From Burkholderiales bacterium RIFOXYD12_FULL_59_19 (GTDB taxonomy: Bacteria; Pseudomonadota; Gammaproteobacteria; Burkholderiales; Burkholderiaceae_C): DNA of 54,287 nucleotides. Each line of letters starts with the position of its first letter. Positions within the stretch are counted from its first letter, which is position 1. Location: the NCBI GenBank assembly GCA_001771065.1, contig MESQ01000043.1, positions 1 to 54,287 on the forward strand, given 5' to 3'. Shown here one piece after another: positions 28,127-40,207 of this stretch. The notes beneath the pieces were generated by a model. That model was given only the letters and a program-made list of their open reading frames with translations. It searched no databases and was not told the origin of the DNA. Both the position numbers and the translations under genes were made by a program.

Positions 28127-29254
28127 ATGCCCGATGTCGTCCCCACGCTGACCCTGCAAACCACCCCCGATGGTGCGCCATGCGTGGTGCTGGGCGGTTG
28201 TTGGAGCGCGGCGCGCCTGGCCGAATCGGCCACCTGGAGCCACATCAGCCAGGGTTTGGCTGATGTGGCCACCCAGGGTGCCGTGACTTGGGATTTGCGC
28301 GCCATTTCCCGGCTCGACCACACCGGCGCACAGTTGCTGTGGAACACATGGGGCCACCAACAGCCGGCACAACTGCAATGGCGGCCCGGTCAGCGCGTCA
28401 TGCTGGAGCGGGTAGCGCGTTTTACGGCACCTGCTGTCAAGCCGGCCCGCCGTACGGCCTGGCAATTTTTTTTGCGCCTGGGTGAGCAACTCTGGCTGCT
28501 CTGGGATCACCTTGTGGCGCTGTTGGCGCTGTTGGGCCAACTGCTGCTCGATGTCATGGCGCTGTTGCGCGCGCCCCAGCGCGGGCCGTGGCGTGACGTC
28601 TCGGGTCACCTGTTCCGGATCGGCGCCCGCGCCTTGCCGGTGACGGCGTTGGTCGGTTTTACCATTGGGGTGGTGCTGGCCTACCTGATGTCGCGCCAGT
28701 TGCGCCTGTTTGGTGCTGACACTTTTATTGTCAATATTCTGGGCCTGTCGATCATTCGTGAACTGGGCCCGATGCTGGCGGCAATTTTGATTGCCGGGCG
28801 TTCGGGCTCGGCCATCACCGCACAAATTGGCGTGATGCGCGTCACCGAAGAGCTCGACGCCATGCGTGTCATGGGCATTGCCCAGGGTTATCGGCTGGTG
28901 CTGCCGCGCGCCATCGCCATGGCCATTGCCATGCCCTTGATCAGCATCTGGACCACGTTGGCCGCGCTGCTGGGCGGCATGCTGGCCGCCGACGTGGTGT
29001 TGGGTGTGACACCCGCGTATTTTTTTGCCACCTTGCCGCGCGCCGTGGCCATCAGCAACCTGTGGCTGGCCCTGGGCAAGTCGGTGGTGTTTGGCTTGCT
29101 GATTGCGCTGATTGGCTGCCACTACGGCTTGCGCGTCAAGCCCAACACCGAGAGCCTGGGGCAGGGCACCACCGCCTCGGTGGTCACGGCCATCACGGTG
29201 GTGCTGCTGGTGGATGCGGTGTTTGCCGTGGTTTTCAAGAATGTTGGTTTATGA
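28127..29254 (+). CDS. MlaE family lipid ABC transporter permease with N-terminal STAS-like domain (375 aa)
   Basis: Residues about 1-105 resemble a STAS/MlaB-like domain (TWDLRAISRLDHTGAQLLWN); the remainder is an MlaE permease with five or so membrane helices and the conserved IIRELGPMLAAILIAGRSGS and AMRVMGI coupling helix. Start at ATG 28127. It overlaps the ATPase start (ATGA). The family moves phospholipids between inner and outer membranes, usually with an MCE protein that is missing here. Confidence 0.9.
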   Translation: MPDVVPTLTLQTTPDGAPCVVLGGCWSAARLAESATWSHISQGLADVATQGAVTWDLRAISRLDHTGAQLLWNTWGHQQPAQLQWRPGQRVMLERVARFTAPAVKPARRTAWQFFLRLGEQLWLLWDHLVALLALLGQLLLDVMALLRAPQRGPWRDVSGHLFRIGARALPVTALVGFTIGVVLAYLMSRQLRLFGADTFIVNILGLSIIRELGPMLAAILIAGRSGSAITAQIGVMRVTEELDAMRVMGIAQGYRLVLPRAIAMAIAMPLISIWTTLAALLGGMLAADVVLGVTPAYFFATLPRAVAISNLWLALGKSVVFGLLIALIGCHYGLRVKPNTESLGQGTTASVVTAITVVLLVDAVFAVVFKNVGL

Positions 29255-30066
29255 CGCCACCCGTGGTTGAAATTGACAAATTGTGGTCCGTGTTTCACGA
29301 GGCCGGGCGCGACGTGGTGATCCATCAGGACCTGAATCTGCGCATTGAGGCGGGCGAGCTGGTGTCGATTGTGGGCGGCTCCGGCAGTGGCAAAACCGTG
29401 CTGCTGCGCCAGATGCTGGGGCTGGCCGTGCCGGCGCGCGGCAGCGTCAAGGTCTTGGGCGAGGCCGCGTCCAGCATGGGGCGCGAAGGTGCGGCCAGCC
29501 GGGTCGGCATGTTATTTCAGCATGGTGCCCTGTTCTCGGCCTTCAGCGTGCTCGACAACATTGCGTTTGCCCTGCGCGAACTTAAAACCCTGCCCAATGA
29601 CCTGATTTTGGATGTCGCCATGGTCAAGCTGCGCATGGTCGGGTTGGACCCGACCGCGGCGCACAAGATGCCGGCTGATTTGTCGGGCGGCATGGTCAAA
29701 CGGGCGGCACTGGCGCGCGCCCTGATCATGGACCCGCCACTGTTGCTGCTCGACGAGCCAACCGCTGGCCTGGACCCCGGCAGCGCCGACGAGTTTTGTG
29801 CACTGCTGCAGTCGTTGCACCAGGAACTTGGCCTGACCGTGGTCATGGTTACACACGACCTTGACACGCTGCTGGAGCTGTCCACCCGCATCGCCGTGGT
29901 GGCAGATCGGCACATTGTGGCGAGTGGCAGCGCCGCCGAGGTGATGGTACAGCCACACCTGTTCATCAAGGAATTTTTTCTAGGCGAACGCGGTCGGCGC
30001 GCCAGCGCCCTGCTGGATGCGCCGCTGCGCCCTCCAGCCAGTTTATTTGCCGATACAAAAACTTGA
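29251..30066 (+). CDS. MlaF-like ABC transporter ATP-binding protein (271 aa)
   Basis: Walker A GGSGSGKT (about residues 43-50), Q-loop [10 protein letters not shown], signature [15 protein letters not shown], Walker [14 protein letters not shown] and the H-switch VTHDL are intact. The signature and the Q-loop context match MlaF-type ATPases. Partner of the upstream permease by 4-bp overlap. Its 3' end overlaps the converging mnmE gene by 24 bp. Confidence 0.93.
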   Translation: MTPPVVEIDKLWSVFHEAGRDVVIHQDLNLRIEAGELVSIVGGSGSGKTVLLRQMLGLAVPARGSVKVLGEAASSMGREGAASRVGMLFQHGALFSAFSVLDNIAFALRELKTLPNDLILDVAMVKLRMVGLDPTAAHKMPADLSGGMVKRAALARALIMDPPLLLLDEPTAGLDPGSADEFCALLQSLHQELGLTVVMVTHDLDTLLELSTRIAVVADRHIVASGSAAEVMVQPHLFIKEFFLGERGRRASALLDAPLRPPASLFADTKT

Positions 30067-31449
30067 AAAAATCACGCCGAGCAAATCGTCGGACGTGAAC
30101 TCACCGGTAATCTCACTCAGGGCGTTTTGCGCCAGGCGCAGTTCTTCAGCCAGCAGATCCAGCGCTTGCGCTTGGGCTGTCAGATGTATTTGCGCCCAAC
30201 CCAGGTGGCCCTGGGTCTGTTGCAAAGCCTGCACATGGCGCTCGCGGGCCATGAAAATACCTTCTGAGCCCGATTGCCAGCCTGCCACCTGGAGCAGCTT
30301 ATGGCGCAGCGCGTCGAGCCCCGCCCCGGTTTTGGCGGACAGCTGCAATCCGTTGGGCAGGCCAGGTGCCGTGGCGGCATCCAGCTTGTTCCAGACCTCG
30401 ATCACCGGCACCTGCTTTGGAAGTTTTTGGCCAATGGTTTGGGCAATCGCCGCATCATTCGCCTGGTAGGCCGCCTGGTCGACGCGTGTCAAATCGTGCA
30501 GGAACAGCACCGCATCGGCGTGCGCAATGGCTTCCCAGGCGTGTTCGATGCCAATTTTTTCAACCTCGTCCTCGCTTTCGCGCAGCCCGGCGGTGTCAAT
30601 CACATGCACCGGCACGCCTTCAATTTGGATGGTCTGCTGCACTTTGTCGCGGGTGGTGCCCGGGATGGCGGTGACGATGGCCAGCTCGGCGCCGGCCAGG
30701 GCGTTGAGCAGCGACGACTTGCCGGCGTTGGGCTGGCCGGCAATCACCACCTTGATGCCTTCGCGCAGCAGCGAACCCTGTTGTGCGCGGGCCATCACTG
30801 AGGCAAGGCTTTGTTCCAGCCGGTCAAGCTGCCCTTGCGCATCGGCCTGGCGCAAAAAATCGATGTCTTCTTCGGGGAAATCCAGCGTCGCCTCGACCAG
30901 CATACGCAAATGAATCAGGGCATCGCGTAATTGGTGAATTTCCTGCGAAAAGGCCCCCGCCAGCGAACGACTGGCGCTGCGTGCAGCGGCTTCAGTGCTG
31001 GCATCAATCAGGTCGGCAATGGCTTCGGCCTGGGCCAGATCGATCTTGTCATTGAGAAAAGCACGCTCGGAAAACTCACCCGGCAGCGCCACCCGCAGAT
31101 GCGCGAGCCGGGGTGCGCCGCCTGCGCCGGGCTCGGCGCCCGCCTGCAGGCAGCGCGCCAGCAGTAATTGCAATACCACCGGCCCGCCGTGGGCTTGCAG
31201 TTCCAGCACCTCTTCGCCGGTGAAGGAATGTGGTGCCACAAAATAAAGCGCCAGACCATGGTCGATGGCCAGGCCGGTGGCGTCCAGAAAAGGGGTGTAA
31301 CTGGCTTCGCGGGGCTTAAGGGTGCGCCCGCACAGGGCCAGCACCAGGTCATTCAGGCCGCGGCCACTGACACGCACCATGCCCACCGCACCCCGACCCG
31401 GCGCCGTGGCAATGGCCACGATCGGGTCACTGTGGCGTGGCAAGCTCAC
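30043..31449 (-). CDS. mnmE: tRNA uridine-5-carboxymethylaminomethyl GTPase MnmE (468 aa)
   Basis: The N-terminal tetrahydrofolate-binding domain ([22 protein letters not shown]), the central G domain ([23 protein letters not shown]) and the C-terminal CIGK with the catalytic Cys are all present. It works with MnmG to modify wobble U34. No ATG precedes the conserved start; GTG 31449 gives the expected N-terminus, with TTG a few codons on as an alternative. It lies 31 bp after yidC. Confidence 0.95.
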   Translation of the reverse strand: MSLPRHSDPIVAIATAPGRGAVGMVRVSGRGLNDLVLALCGRTLKPREASYTPFLDATGLAIDHGLALYFVAPHSFTGEEVLELQAHGGPVVLQLLLARCLQAGAEPGAGGAPRLAHLRVALPGEFSERAFLNDKIDLAQAEAIADLIDASTEAAARSASRSLAGAFSQEIHQLRDALIHLRMLVEATLDFPEEDIDFLRQADAQGQLDRLEQSLASVMARAQQGSLLREGIKVVIAGQPNAGKSSLLNALAGAELAIVTAIPGTTRDKVQQTIQIEGVPVHVIDTAGLRESEDEVEKIGIEHAWEAIAHADAVLFLHDLTRVDQAAYQANDAAIAQTIGQKLPKQVPVIEVWNKLDAATAPGLPNGLQLSAKTGAGLDALRHKLLQVAGWQSGSEGIFMARERHVQALQQTQGHLGWAQIHLTAQAQALDLLAEELRLAQNALSEITGEFTSDDLLGVIFSSFCIGK

Positions 31450-31480
31450 TGCGTGTAGCTTTGGTCTGTCCCACAAGGTT

Positions 31481-33196
31481 TCAGAATTTCGGCAAATGAA
31501 ACTTCGGCGGCACACCCATGCGGGTGTTGATGACCCACTGCTGGGCAATCGACAGCACGTTGTTGGTGATCCAGTACAGCACCAAGCCGGCCGGGAAGAA
31601 GAAGAACATCACGCTGAACGCCAGCGGCATGAACCACATCATCTTGGCTTGCAAGGGGTCTGGCGGTGCCGGATTGAGCGAGGTCTGCAGCACCGTGGTC
31701 AGGGTCATGACAATCGGCAAAATGTAAAACGGATCAGGGCTTGACAAGTCGTGAATCCAGCCGATCCAGGGCGCGTTGCGCATTTCGACGCTGGCCAGCA
31801 GCACCCAGTACAGTGCAATAAACACCGGGATCTGGATCATGATCGGGAAGCAGCCGCCCATCGGGTTGACTTTTTCCTCGCGGTAAATGCGCATCATTTC
31901 CTGCTGCATTTGCTGCGGGTTGTCTTTCAGGCGCTCACGCATTTCCATGATGCGCGGGTTCACCGCCTTCATTTTGGCCATGCTTGAATAGGCCTTGGCG
32001 TTGAGCCAGTAAAACGCCGCCTTGAGCAACAGCACCAGGGCCACAATCGACCAGCCCCAGTTGCTGATGAAGCTGTGCAGCTTGTCCAGCAACCAGTACA
32101 GCGGTTTGGCCAGAATGGTCAGCCAGCCATAATCCTTGACCAGTTCCAGCCCGGGCGTCAAAGCTTCCAGGATTTTTTCTTCCTGCGGACCGGCGTAGAG
32201 TGTGGTGACTACCGTTTTGCGGGCACCAGGCGCGATGGATTCCAGCGGGGCAATCATGCCCACGGAGTACAAGTTGGTATCGACCTTGCGCATGAACAGG
32301 TCGCGTTTGATGCCGTCTGCCAGCAGCCAGGCGCTGGCAAAGTAATGTTGCACCATGGCCACGTAGCCATTTTGGGCCGACTTTTCAATGTCGACCTTGC
32401 CTTTTTCAATGTCGGAAAACTCGACTTTTTGGTATTTTTGGGCATCGGTGTAAACCGCCGGGCCGGTAAAAGTGAAATAAAACGATGACTCGCCCGGTGG
32501 CTTGTTACCATCACGCACCAATTGCAGGTAAAGCTGCGGCGCAACAGCGCTGGCACCGACATTAACCACCTCGTGTTTGACCGCGACGACGTAACTGCCG
32601 CGTGTCAGGGTGTAGGTCTTGACCAATTGAACGCCACCCACCGCTGCCGACTCAAATCGCAGTTCCAGGTTTTGGCTGCCCTCTTTCAGGCTGCGCTCGC
32701 CCGGGGCCAGCGTCATCACCGACTTGTGGGTCGGCAGTGCCGGGCCACCCGCGCCGGCAATCAGGCCTGACTGGGCCAGGTAAACACGGTCTTGGCTGTC
32801 GTCAAACAAAATGAAGTTCTGGTTTTTGTCTGCCATGTCGGCGTGTTTGAGCATCTCGGCCTTGACCAGCGAGCCGCCTTCGGTGTCAAAAGTGAGCTTG
32901 AACACATCGGTCTGGACCTCGACCCGCTCACGCGCTACGGTGGGTGCCGTCACCGGTGTTGCCTGTGCTGGCACCGCTCCGGCAATCTGTTCGGCGCCTG
33001 CCACGCTGCTGGCCGCAGCCGGTACGCTACTGGGCACGCTGGCCGCGCCCGTTGGACCTTGGGGTTGCACGACGGCAGGTGTGGGGCCGGGGAAGAACGT
33101 GGCTTTGCGGCCGTTGTACACCTGCCATTGATCCCACAACATGACCAGGGAAAAACCAAAAATCACCCACAAGATGGTGCGGCGGATATCGTTCAT
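31481..33196 (-). CDS. yidC: Membrane protein insertase YidC (571 aa)
   Basis: The N-terminal helix ([20 protein letters not shown]), the large periplasmic beta domain (about 60-350), and the C-terminal insertase core ([20 protein letters not shown], then [20 protein letters not shown] and final helices) match the family, including length. It inserts and folds inner-membrane proteins with or without SecYEG. ATG 33196 overlaps the yidD stop. Confidence 0.97.
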   Translation of the reverse strand: MNDIRRTILWVIFGFSLVMLWDQWQVYNGRKATFFPGPTPAVVQPQGPTGAASVPSSVPAAASSVAGAEQIAGAVPAQATPVTAPTVARERVEVQTDVFKLTFDTEGGSLVKAEMLKHADMADKNQNFILFDDSQDRVYLAQSGLIAGAGGPALPTHKSVMTLAPGERSLKEGSQNLELRFESAAVGGVQLVKTYTLTRGSYVVAVKHEVVNVGASAVAPQLYLQLVRDGNKPPGESSFYFTFTGPAVYTDAQKYQKVEFSDIEKGKVDIEKSAQNGYVAMVQHYFASAWLLADGIKRDLFMRKVDTNLYSVGMIAPLESIAPGARKTVVTTLYAGPQEEKILEALTPGLELVKDYGWLTILAKPLYWLLDKLHSFISNWGWSIVALVLLLKAAFYWLNAKAYSSMAKMKAVNPRIMEMRERLKDNPQQMQQEMMRIYREEKVNPMGGCFPIMIQIPVFIALYWVLLASVEMRNAPWIGWIHDLSSPDPFYILPIVMTLTTVLQTSLNPAPPDPLQAKMMWFMPLAFSVMFFFFPAGLVLYWITNNVLSIAQQWVINTRMGVPPKFHLPKF

Positions 33197-33477
33197 GAGG
33201 ATTTCTTTTGAGTGGAAGAGGGAATCAACCGGGTAAACAAATGGGCCGAAGCCTTGGCCGATGCCTCAGGCACCGGATCGAGTCCGCCGTCACACCAGGG
33301 GTGACAACGACCGATGCGATGCAGCATCAGGTAGCCGCCCTTGGCTGCACCAAAACGTTGCAGGGCTTGCAAGCCATAAACGGAGCAAGTGGGCTCAAAA
33401 CGACACGATGAGCCCAGCCATGGACTCAAAAAGAGCCGATAGCCCTTGACCAGCAGAATCAGTAAGCGCGCCATCAT
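33193..33477 (-). CDS. yidD: Membrane protein insertion efficiency factor YidD (94 aa)
   Basis: Short protein with YRLFLSPWLGSSCRFEPTCS, YLMLHRIGRCHPWCDGGLDPVP and the three conserved Cys of YidD. Overlaps rnpA upstream and yidC downstream by 4 bp each (ATGA junctions), a tight translationally coupled set. A second Met directly follows the first. Confidence 0.95.
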   Translation of the reverse strand: MMARLLILLVKGYRLFLSPWLGSSCRFEPTCSVYGLQALQRFGAAKGGYLMLHRIGRCHPWCDGGLDPVPEASAKASAHLFTRLIPSSTQKKSS

Positions 33478-33893
33478 GCGGCTACCTGCGTGAACGCACC
33501 GGGCAGCACGCGCGTGGCCCGGTCGAGTAACTGGTGCATTTCAGTGCGTGCCGCCAGTTTCAGGGCTTGTGAGCTCGCGCTCAAGAACTGCACCCGGTCA
33601 AAACCACTGCGCAGCCGAACCACATAAGCAGCCGCAGGCAATTGCGCCAGGTATAGGTCGCTCACGGCGTAGATCTGGCGTTTCAGTGCGTTGCGGGTCA
33701 CGGCGCGTTTGGCCCAGCGTTTGGGCACCATCGCGCCGAGCCACACGTCTGGCACGTTGAACAGTGGTTTTGCTGCCAAGTCCACTGGATCAGCGTTCAG
33801 CGCCACAGTGTGCAGTGCAAAGTGTGGCGTACGCGCCAGGGTTGACCCCGCCAGCACGGCTTGAAATTGGCGCCGACTTTTGAGTCGTTGCAA
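33474..33893 (-). CDS. rnpA: Ribonuclease P protein component (139 aa)
   Basis: Protein subunit of RNase P. The N-terminal RLKSRRQFQAVLAG, the RNR motif region KRWAKRAVTRNALKRQIY, and position between rpmH and yidD identify it. The conserved N-terminus begins at a TTG codon (33893), since no ATG lies nearby. The usual RNR-type motif is TRNALKRQ here. Confidence 0.93.
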   Translation of the reverse strand: MQRLKSRRQFQAVLAGSTLARTPHFALHTVALNADPVDLAAKPLFNVPDVWLGAMVPKRWAKRAVTRNALKRQIYAVSDLYLAQLPAAAYVVRLRSGFDRVQFLSASSQALKLAARTEMHQLLDRATRVLPGAFTQVAA

Positions 33894-33943
33894 GATCAGT
33901 CAAGCGTTGTGGCAAACGTGGGCAGACTGCGCCAGGCGTTAAA

Positions 33944-34078
33944 TTAAACGGCCAGACGCTTGCGGCCTTTGGCGCGGCGCGCATTGATGACGGCACGACC
34001 GCCACGGGTTTTCATGCGCACCAAAAAGCCATGGGTACGGGCGCGACGAATCTTGGAGGGTTGGTAAGTGCGTTTCAT
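33944..34078 (-). CDS. rpmH: 50S ribosomal protein L34 (44 aa)
   Basis: Reading the - strand from ATG 34078 gives [18 protein letters not shown] and a Lys/Arg-rich end ([11 protein letters not shown]), the complete L34 of 44 residues. It is the first gene of rpmH-rnpA-yidD-yidC and divergent from dnaA across the probable origin. Confidence 0.97.
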   Translation of the reverse strand: MKRTYQPSKIRRARTHGFLVRMKTRGGRAVINARRAKGRKRLAV

Positions 34079-34231
34079 TTTCGGAAATCCTAAGAAGCTT
34101 CAGAGGCAAGCAGCCCCTGTTTGATTGAATATGCCAGCGGCATCAACGTTAATTTCACCCGAACAGTTCCGGCGAAACCGCAGATTATCGCAAACTTTTC
34201 AGAGGTTGGTAAATCACGGGAAGACCCGTAG

Positions 34232-34240
34232 TGTGGATAA
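34232..34240 (-). promoter_or_regulatory. DnaA box
   Basis: Perfect TTATCCACA on the - strand. Confidence 0.8.
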
Positions 34241-34280
34241 CTGTTTGATAAATTAGAATCAAGGGTGTCAGAAATCACAA

Positions 34281-34289
34281 TTATCCACA
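34281..34289 (+). promoter_or_regulatory. DnaA box
   Basis: Perfect TTATCCACA on the + strand, 15 bp before the dnaA start, so it may also serve in dnaA autoregulation. Confidence 0.8.
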
Positions 34290-34304
34290 GAAACCAAGCA
34301 CACA

Positions 34305-35714
34305 ATGACCCTGGGACCCAACCCCCAACCCCAAGCCGCAGCAGACCCTGGCGGCACAGATTTTTGGCAAGCCTGTATTGATCAACTGGCGCAGGATCTC
34401 CCCGAACAACAGTTTCAGACCTGGATCAAGCCACTGACAGCCCAGGTGGCCGACGACCTGACCAAGGTCACCATTTTTGTTGCCAACCGTTTCAAAATGG
34501 ATTGGATCCGGGCCCAATACAGCCACAAGCTGGCTTTGATCATGGAGCGCTTGACCGGCCAAACCGTGCAGATCGAGCTGGCGTTGGCCGCCCGGGAGGC
34601 TGTGGTACGCAAACCCGAACCCAAGACGGCGAGCGCTGCCGTGCTGTTGGAGACGCTGGCTGAGGCCGACCACTTTCGCCCGGCCGAGCCCCTGAAAAGC
34701 CGACTCAACACGTCGTTGACGTTTGACACCCTGGTCGAAGGCAGTGCCAACCGCATGGCGCGTGCGGCGGCCATGCACGTGGCCGGCATGCCGGGTCATT
34801 TGTACAACCCGCTGTTCATTTATGGCGGTGTAGGCCTGGGCAAAACCCACTTGATGCACGCGGTGGGCAACCAGTTGATGGCCGACCACCGCAGTGCCAA
34901 GGTGCTTTACATCCATGCCGAGCAGTTCGTCACCGATGTGGTGAAAGCCTACCAGCGCAAGGCGTTTGATGAATTCAAGGAACGCTACCACTCGCTGGAT
35001 TTGCTGTTGATCGATGACGTGCAGTTTTTTGCCAACAAGGAACGCACGCAAGAGGAGTTTTTTAACGCCTTTGAGGCCTTGCTGGCCAAAAAGTCGCATA
35101 TTGTTATGACCAGCGACACCTACCCCAAGGGCCTGGCTGACATTCATGAGCGCCTGGTGTCGCGTTTTGATTCGGGCCTGACCGTGGCGATCGAGCCGCC
35201 CGAACTTGAAATGCGGGTCGCCATTTTGATCAACAAGGCGCAGGCAGAGGGCATTGTGATGCCCGAGGAAGTGGCCTTTTTTGTGGCCAAAAACGTGCGC
35301 TCCAACGTGCGCGAGCTCGAAGGCGCCTTGCGCAAAATTTTGGCGTATTCACGCTTCAACCAAAAAGAAATCTCGATCCTGCTGGCGCGCGAGGCGCTGC
35401 GCGACCTGCTGTCTATTCAGAATCGCCAGATCTCGGTAGAAAACATCCAGAAAACGGTGGCGGACTACTACAAAATCAAGATCGCCGACATGTATTCCAA
35501 GAAGCGGCCGGCCAGTATTGCCCGGCCGCGCCAGATTGCCATGTACCTGGCCAAGGAACTGACGCAAAAAAGCCTGCCCGAAATCGGAGAAATGTTTGGC
35601 GGACGTGACCACACCACGGTGCTGCACGCGGTGCGCAAGATCGGCACCGAGCGCCAGCAGGTCACTGAACTCAACCAGCAATTACACGTGCTGGAACAAA
35701 CACTTAAAGGTTGA
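34305..35714 (+). CDS. dnaA: Chromosomal replication initiator DnaA (469 aa)
   Basis: Domain I (about 15-90, [18 protein letters not shown]) is followed by a linker, the AAA+ domain with Walker [10 protein letters not shown] and Walker [11 protein letters not shown], and the C-terminal DNA-binding domain with [15 protein letters not shown]. It opens oriC. First gene of dnaA-dnaN-gyrB. Confidence 0.98.
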   Translation: MTLGPNPQPQAAADPGGTDFWQACIDQLAQDLPEQQFQTWIKPLTAQVADDLTKVTIFVANRFKMDWIRAQYSHKLALIMERLTGQTVQIELALAAREAVVRKPEPKTASAAVLLETLAEADHFRPAEPLKSRLNTSLTFDTLVEGSANRMARAAAMHVAGMPGHLYNPLFIYGGVGLGKTHLMHAVGNQLMADHRSAKVLYIHAEQFVTDVVKAYQRKAFDEFKERYHSLDLLLIDDVQFFANKERTQEEFFNAFEALLAKKSHIVMTSDTYPKGLADIHERLVSRFDSGLTVAIEPPELEMRVAILINKAQAEGIVMPEEVAFFVAKNVRSNVRELEGALRKILAYSRFNQKEISILLAREALRDLLSIQNRQISVENIQKTVADYYKIKIADMYSKKRPASIARPRQIAMYLAKELTQKSLPEIGEMFGGRDHTTVLHAVRKIGTERQQVTELNQQLHVLEQTLKG

Positions 35715-35819
35715 TGCCAAAAGGCTGACGCAAATGAGTGGGAAAATAGCCAATTTATCGCAAGCTGGTCTGGGCCAATCGGGATCCAGCTTATTCGCCA
35801 TTGAACCCAAGAGGAAGAC

Positions 35820-36926
35820 ATGATTGTTTTAAAAGCCACCCAGGACAAGGTTTTGTCGGTTTTGCAGGCGGTCTCGGGCATTGTTGAGCGTCGCCATACC
35901 TTGCCTATTTTGGCCAACGTGCTGATTCGCAAAACGGGCGATGCCTTGCAACTCACCACCAGCGACCTGGAAATCCAGATTCGCACGGCCGCCGAACTGG
36001 GTGGTGACACCGGTGACTTCACCACCACGGTGGGGGCGCGCAAGCTGATTGACATTTTGCGTACCATGCCGTCCGACCAGTTGGTGTCGCTCGAATCCAG
36101 CGCCGCCAAACTCATCCTCAAGGGTGGAAAAAGCAAGTTCACGCTGCAAACCATGCCTGCCGAAGACTTTCCGCTGGTGCAGGAGTCGGCCAACTTTGGC
36201 CCGGCCTTCAGCGTGCCGCAAAAAACACTCAAGGCCTTGCTGAGTCAGGTGTCGTTTGCCATGGCGGTGCACGACATTCGTTATTACCTCAACGGTATTT
36301 TGTTTGTGGTTGAGGGCAAGCAGCTCAGTCTGGTGGCCACCGACGGCCACCGGCTGGCGTTTGCAAGCGCCACGCTTGACGTCGAAGTGCCCAAGCAAGA
36401 GGTTATCCTGCCGCGCAAGACCGTGCTGGAACTGCAACGTCTGTTGTCCGATGCCGAAGGCGCCATCGAGATGCAATTTGCCAACAACCAGGCCAAGTTC
36501 AGCTTCGACGGCATGGAATTCGTCACCAAACTGGTCGAGGGCAAGTTCCCCGACTACAACCGCGTGATTCCGCGCAACCACAAAAACAGCATCACGCTGG
36601 GCCGCAGCGCGCTGCTGGCCACGCTGCAGCGTACCGCCATTTTGACCAGCGAAAAGTTCAAGGGTGTGCGCCTCAACATTGACCCCGGCACCCTGCGTGT
36701 GGCCGCCAACAATGCCGAGCAGGAAGAAGCCGTGGACGAGCTTGACATCGACTACGGCGGTGACAGCATCGAAATCGGCTTCAACGTGACCTACCTCATC
36801 GATGCCCTCAGCAACATGTCGCAAGACATGGTGACGCTGGAACTCTCCGACGGCAACAGCTCGGCGCTGTTCACCATTCCCGACAACACCACGTTCAAGT
36901 ATGTGGTGATGCCAATGCGCATCTAA
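35820..36926 (+). CDS. dnaN: DNA polymerase III beta sliding clamp (368 aa)
   Basis: Three clamp repeats; begins MIVLKATQDKVLSVLQAVSG and ends with the clamp C-terminus YVVMPMRI. GAGGAAG precedes the ATG. Length as expected. It lies 105 bp after dnaA. Confidence 0.98.
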   Translation: MIVLKATQDKVLSVLQAVSGIVERRHTLPILANVLIRKTGDALQLTTSDLEIQIRTAAELGGDTGDFTTTVGARKLIDILRTMPSDQLVSLESSAAKLILKGGKSKFTLQTMPAEDFPLVQESANFGPAFSVPQKTLKALLSQVSFAMAVHDIRYYLNGILFVVEGKQLSLVATDGHRLAFASATLDVEVPKQEVILPRKTVLELQRLLSDAEGAIEMQFANNQAKFSFDGMEFVTKLVEGKFPDYNRVIPRNHKNSITLGRSALLATLQRTAILTSEKFKGVRLNIDPGTLRVAANNAEQEEAVDELDIDYGGDSIEIGFNVTYLIDALSNMSQDMVTLELSDGNSSALFTIPDNTTFKYVVMPMRI

Positions 36927-39563
<2,637 letters not shown>

Positions 39564-39914
39564 CTGTGTAGGTTTTCAGAATTACTGCAAAAATTCTCAC
39601 AACTTGCAAAAAGTCTTAAGGTAGGCTGTGTAGGCGTGATCTGTCGGGTGACATTGAATGCGATCGATTAACGCGGCTTGGTGGACTTGAAATTACTCAG
39701 GATTAAAGTCCTTGTGGCGGTGGATCGATTCCGCCCCAGGCCACCATTTTTTTCCCAGATAGTCCAAAAAAAGCCTGAACTTCTTGTAAATCAAGGATTT
39801 GCATGAGAAACCAGGCTCAGGCGGACTCATCTAATCCCACATAGTCCCGCGCTTGCTTGGCCCCCGGTTGTGCCCTAGAGTGATCCCTGTTTTGATCATC
39901 TCTGTGGGTACAAC
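39564..39914. other. gyrB-integrase gap with attachment-like repeats
   Basis: No gene is seen in this 351-bp stretch. It contains the tRNA-like 3' remnant (39714-39746), then a T run, then nested inverted repeats (AGTCC 39761 / GGACT 39823; GCCTGA 39773 / TCAGGC 39817). A 10-bp element recurs with one mismatch in direct orientation (39756-39765 and 39838-39847, ending ATAGTCC). This is the arrangement expected at a P4-type integrase attachment region. Confidence 0.5.
39714..39746 (+). other. tRNA-Phe-like 3' end remnant (probable attachment-site half)
   Basis: The last part of a tRNA is recognisable: T-arm with GGTGG / CCGCC stem and 7-nt loop ATCGATT, the 3' acceptor strand CCAGGCC, discriminator A and encoded CCA, followed by a T run. 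It resembles the 3' end of bacterial tRNA-Phe with a T-to-A change at the first T-loop base. Upstream sequence does not fold into proper D and anticodon arms, so this is not a working tRNA gene. Confidence 0.55.
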
Positions 39915-40112
39915 ATGGGTCTGTTAAGTGATACACAAGTGAGGGCTGCGGCACCTCGCGCCACCGAATATTTTCTGCGTGATGGCGATGGGCTGTACCT
40001 GCGCATCAGACCTACCGGTAAGACTTGGGCGTATCGGTACCAGTTGGCCGGCAAGGCCGCAAAGCTGGGTTTGGGGGCATATCCCGCCGTAAGCCTTGCA
40101 AAAGCCCGGTAG
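39915..40112 (+). pseudogene. P4-type tyrosine recombinase, N-terminal fragment
   Basis: The 65 residues (LSDTQVRAAAPRATEYFLRD, GLYLRIRPTGKTWAYRYQ, LGLGAYPAVSLAKAR) are the DUF4102 N-terminal domain of P4-like integrases. A TAG interrupts after AKAR, and only about ten more codons of similarity (KAREMA) follow. The core-binding and catalytic domains (Arg-His-Arg-Tyr) are gone. It sits 168 bp beyond the tRNA-like remnant, the normal place for such an integrase. Confidence 0.8.
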
Positions 40113-40114
40113 AA

Positions 40115-40207
40115 GGCGCGGGAGATGGCCGCCCATACCACCGGGGTGATCACTTCTTCGGTGCGGGCCACAGGCCCGTTTTCGCGGTCGCTGAAATAGT
40201 CGATCAT
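40115..40207 (-). pseudogene. 5' fragment of an unidentified gene downstream of abiEii
   Basis: An ATG at 40207 overlaps the AbiEii stop (ATGA). The first 30 or so residues (MIDYFSDRENGPVARTEEVI, then PVVWAAI) read like a genuine protein start. Beyond about 40115 the frame runs antisense through the integrase fragment, so the rest of the gene has been replaced at a recombination junction. Family not recognised. Confidence 0.5.

Larger units (their letters stand above)
34079..34304. other. oriC: Probable replication origin (oriC) between rpmH and dnaA
   Basis: The 226-bp gap holds two perfect consensus DnaA boxes in opposite orientation, at 34232-34240 (TGTGGATAA) and 34281-34289 (TTATCCACA), with an AT-rich stretch between them (TTTGATAAATTAGAAT). 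A weaker box-like TTATCGCAA lies near 34184. Genes diverge from this point. Only two perfect boxes is few for an origin, so the dnaA-dnaN gap could contribute. Confidence 0.65.

Noticed and set aside
39683..39746. Full-length tRNA gene
   Set aside because: An acceptor strand GGCTTGG could pair with the 3' end, but no D arm or 5+7+5 anticodon arm can be drawn, so only a 3' remnant is claimed.
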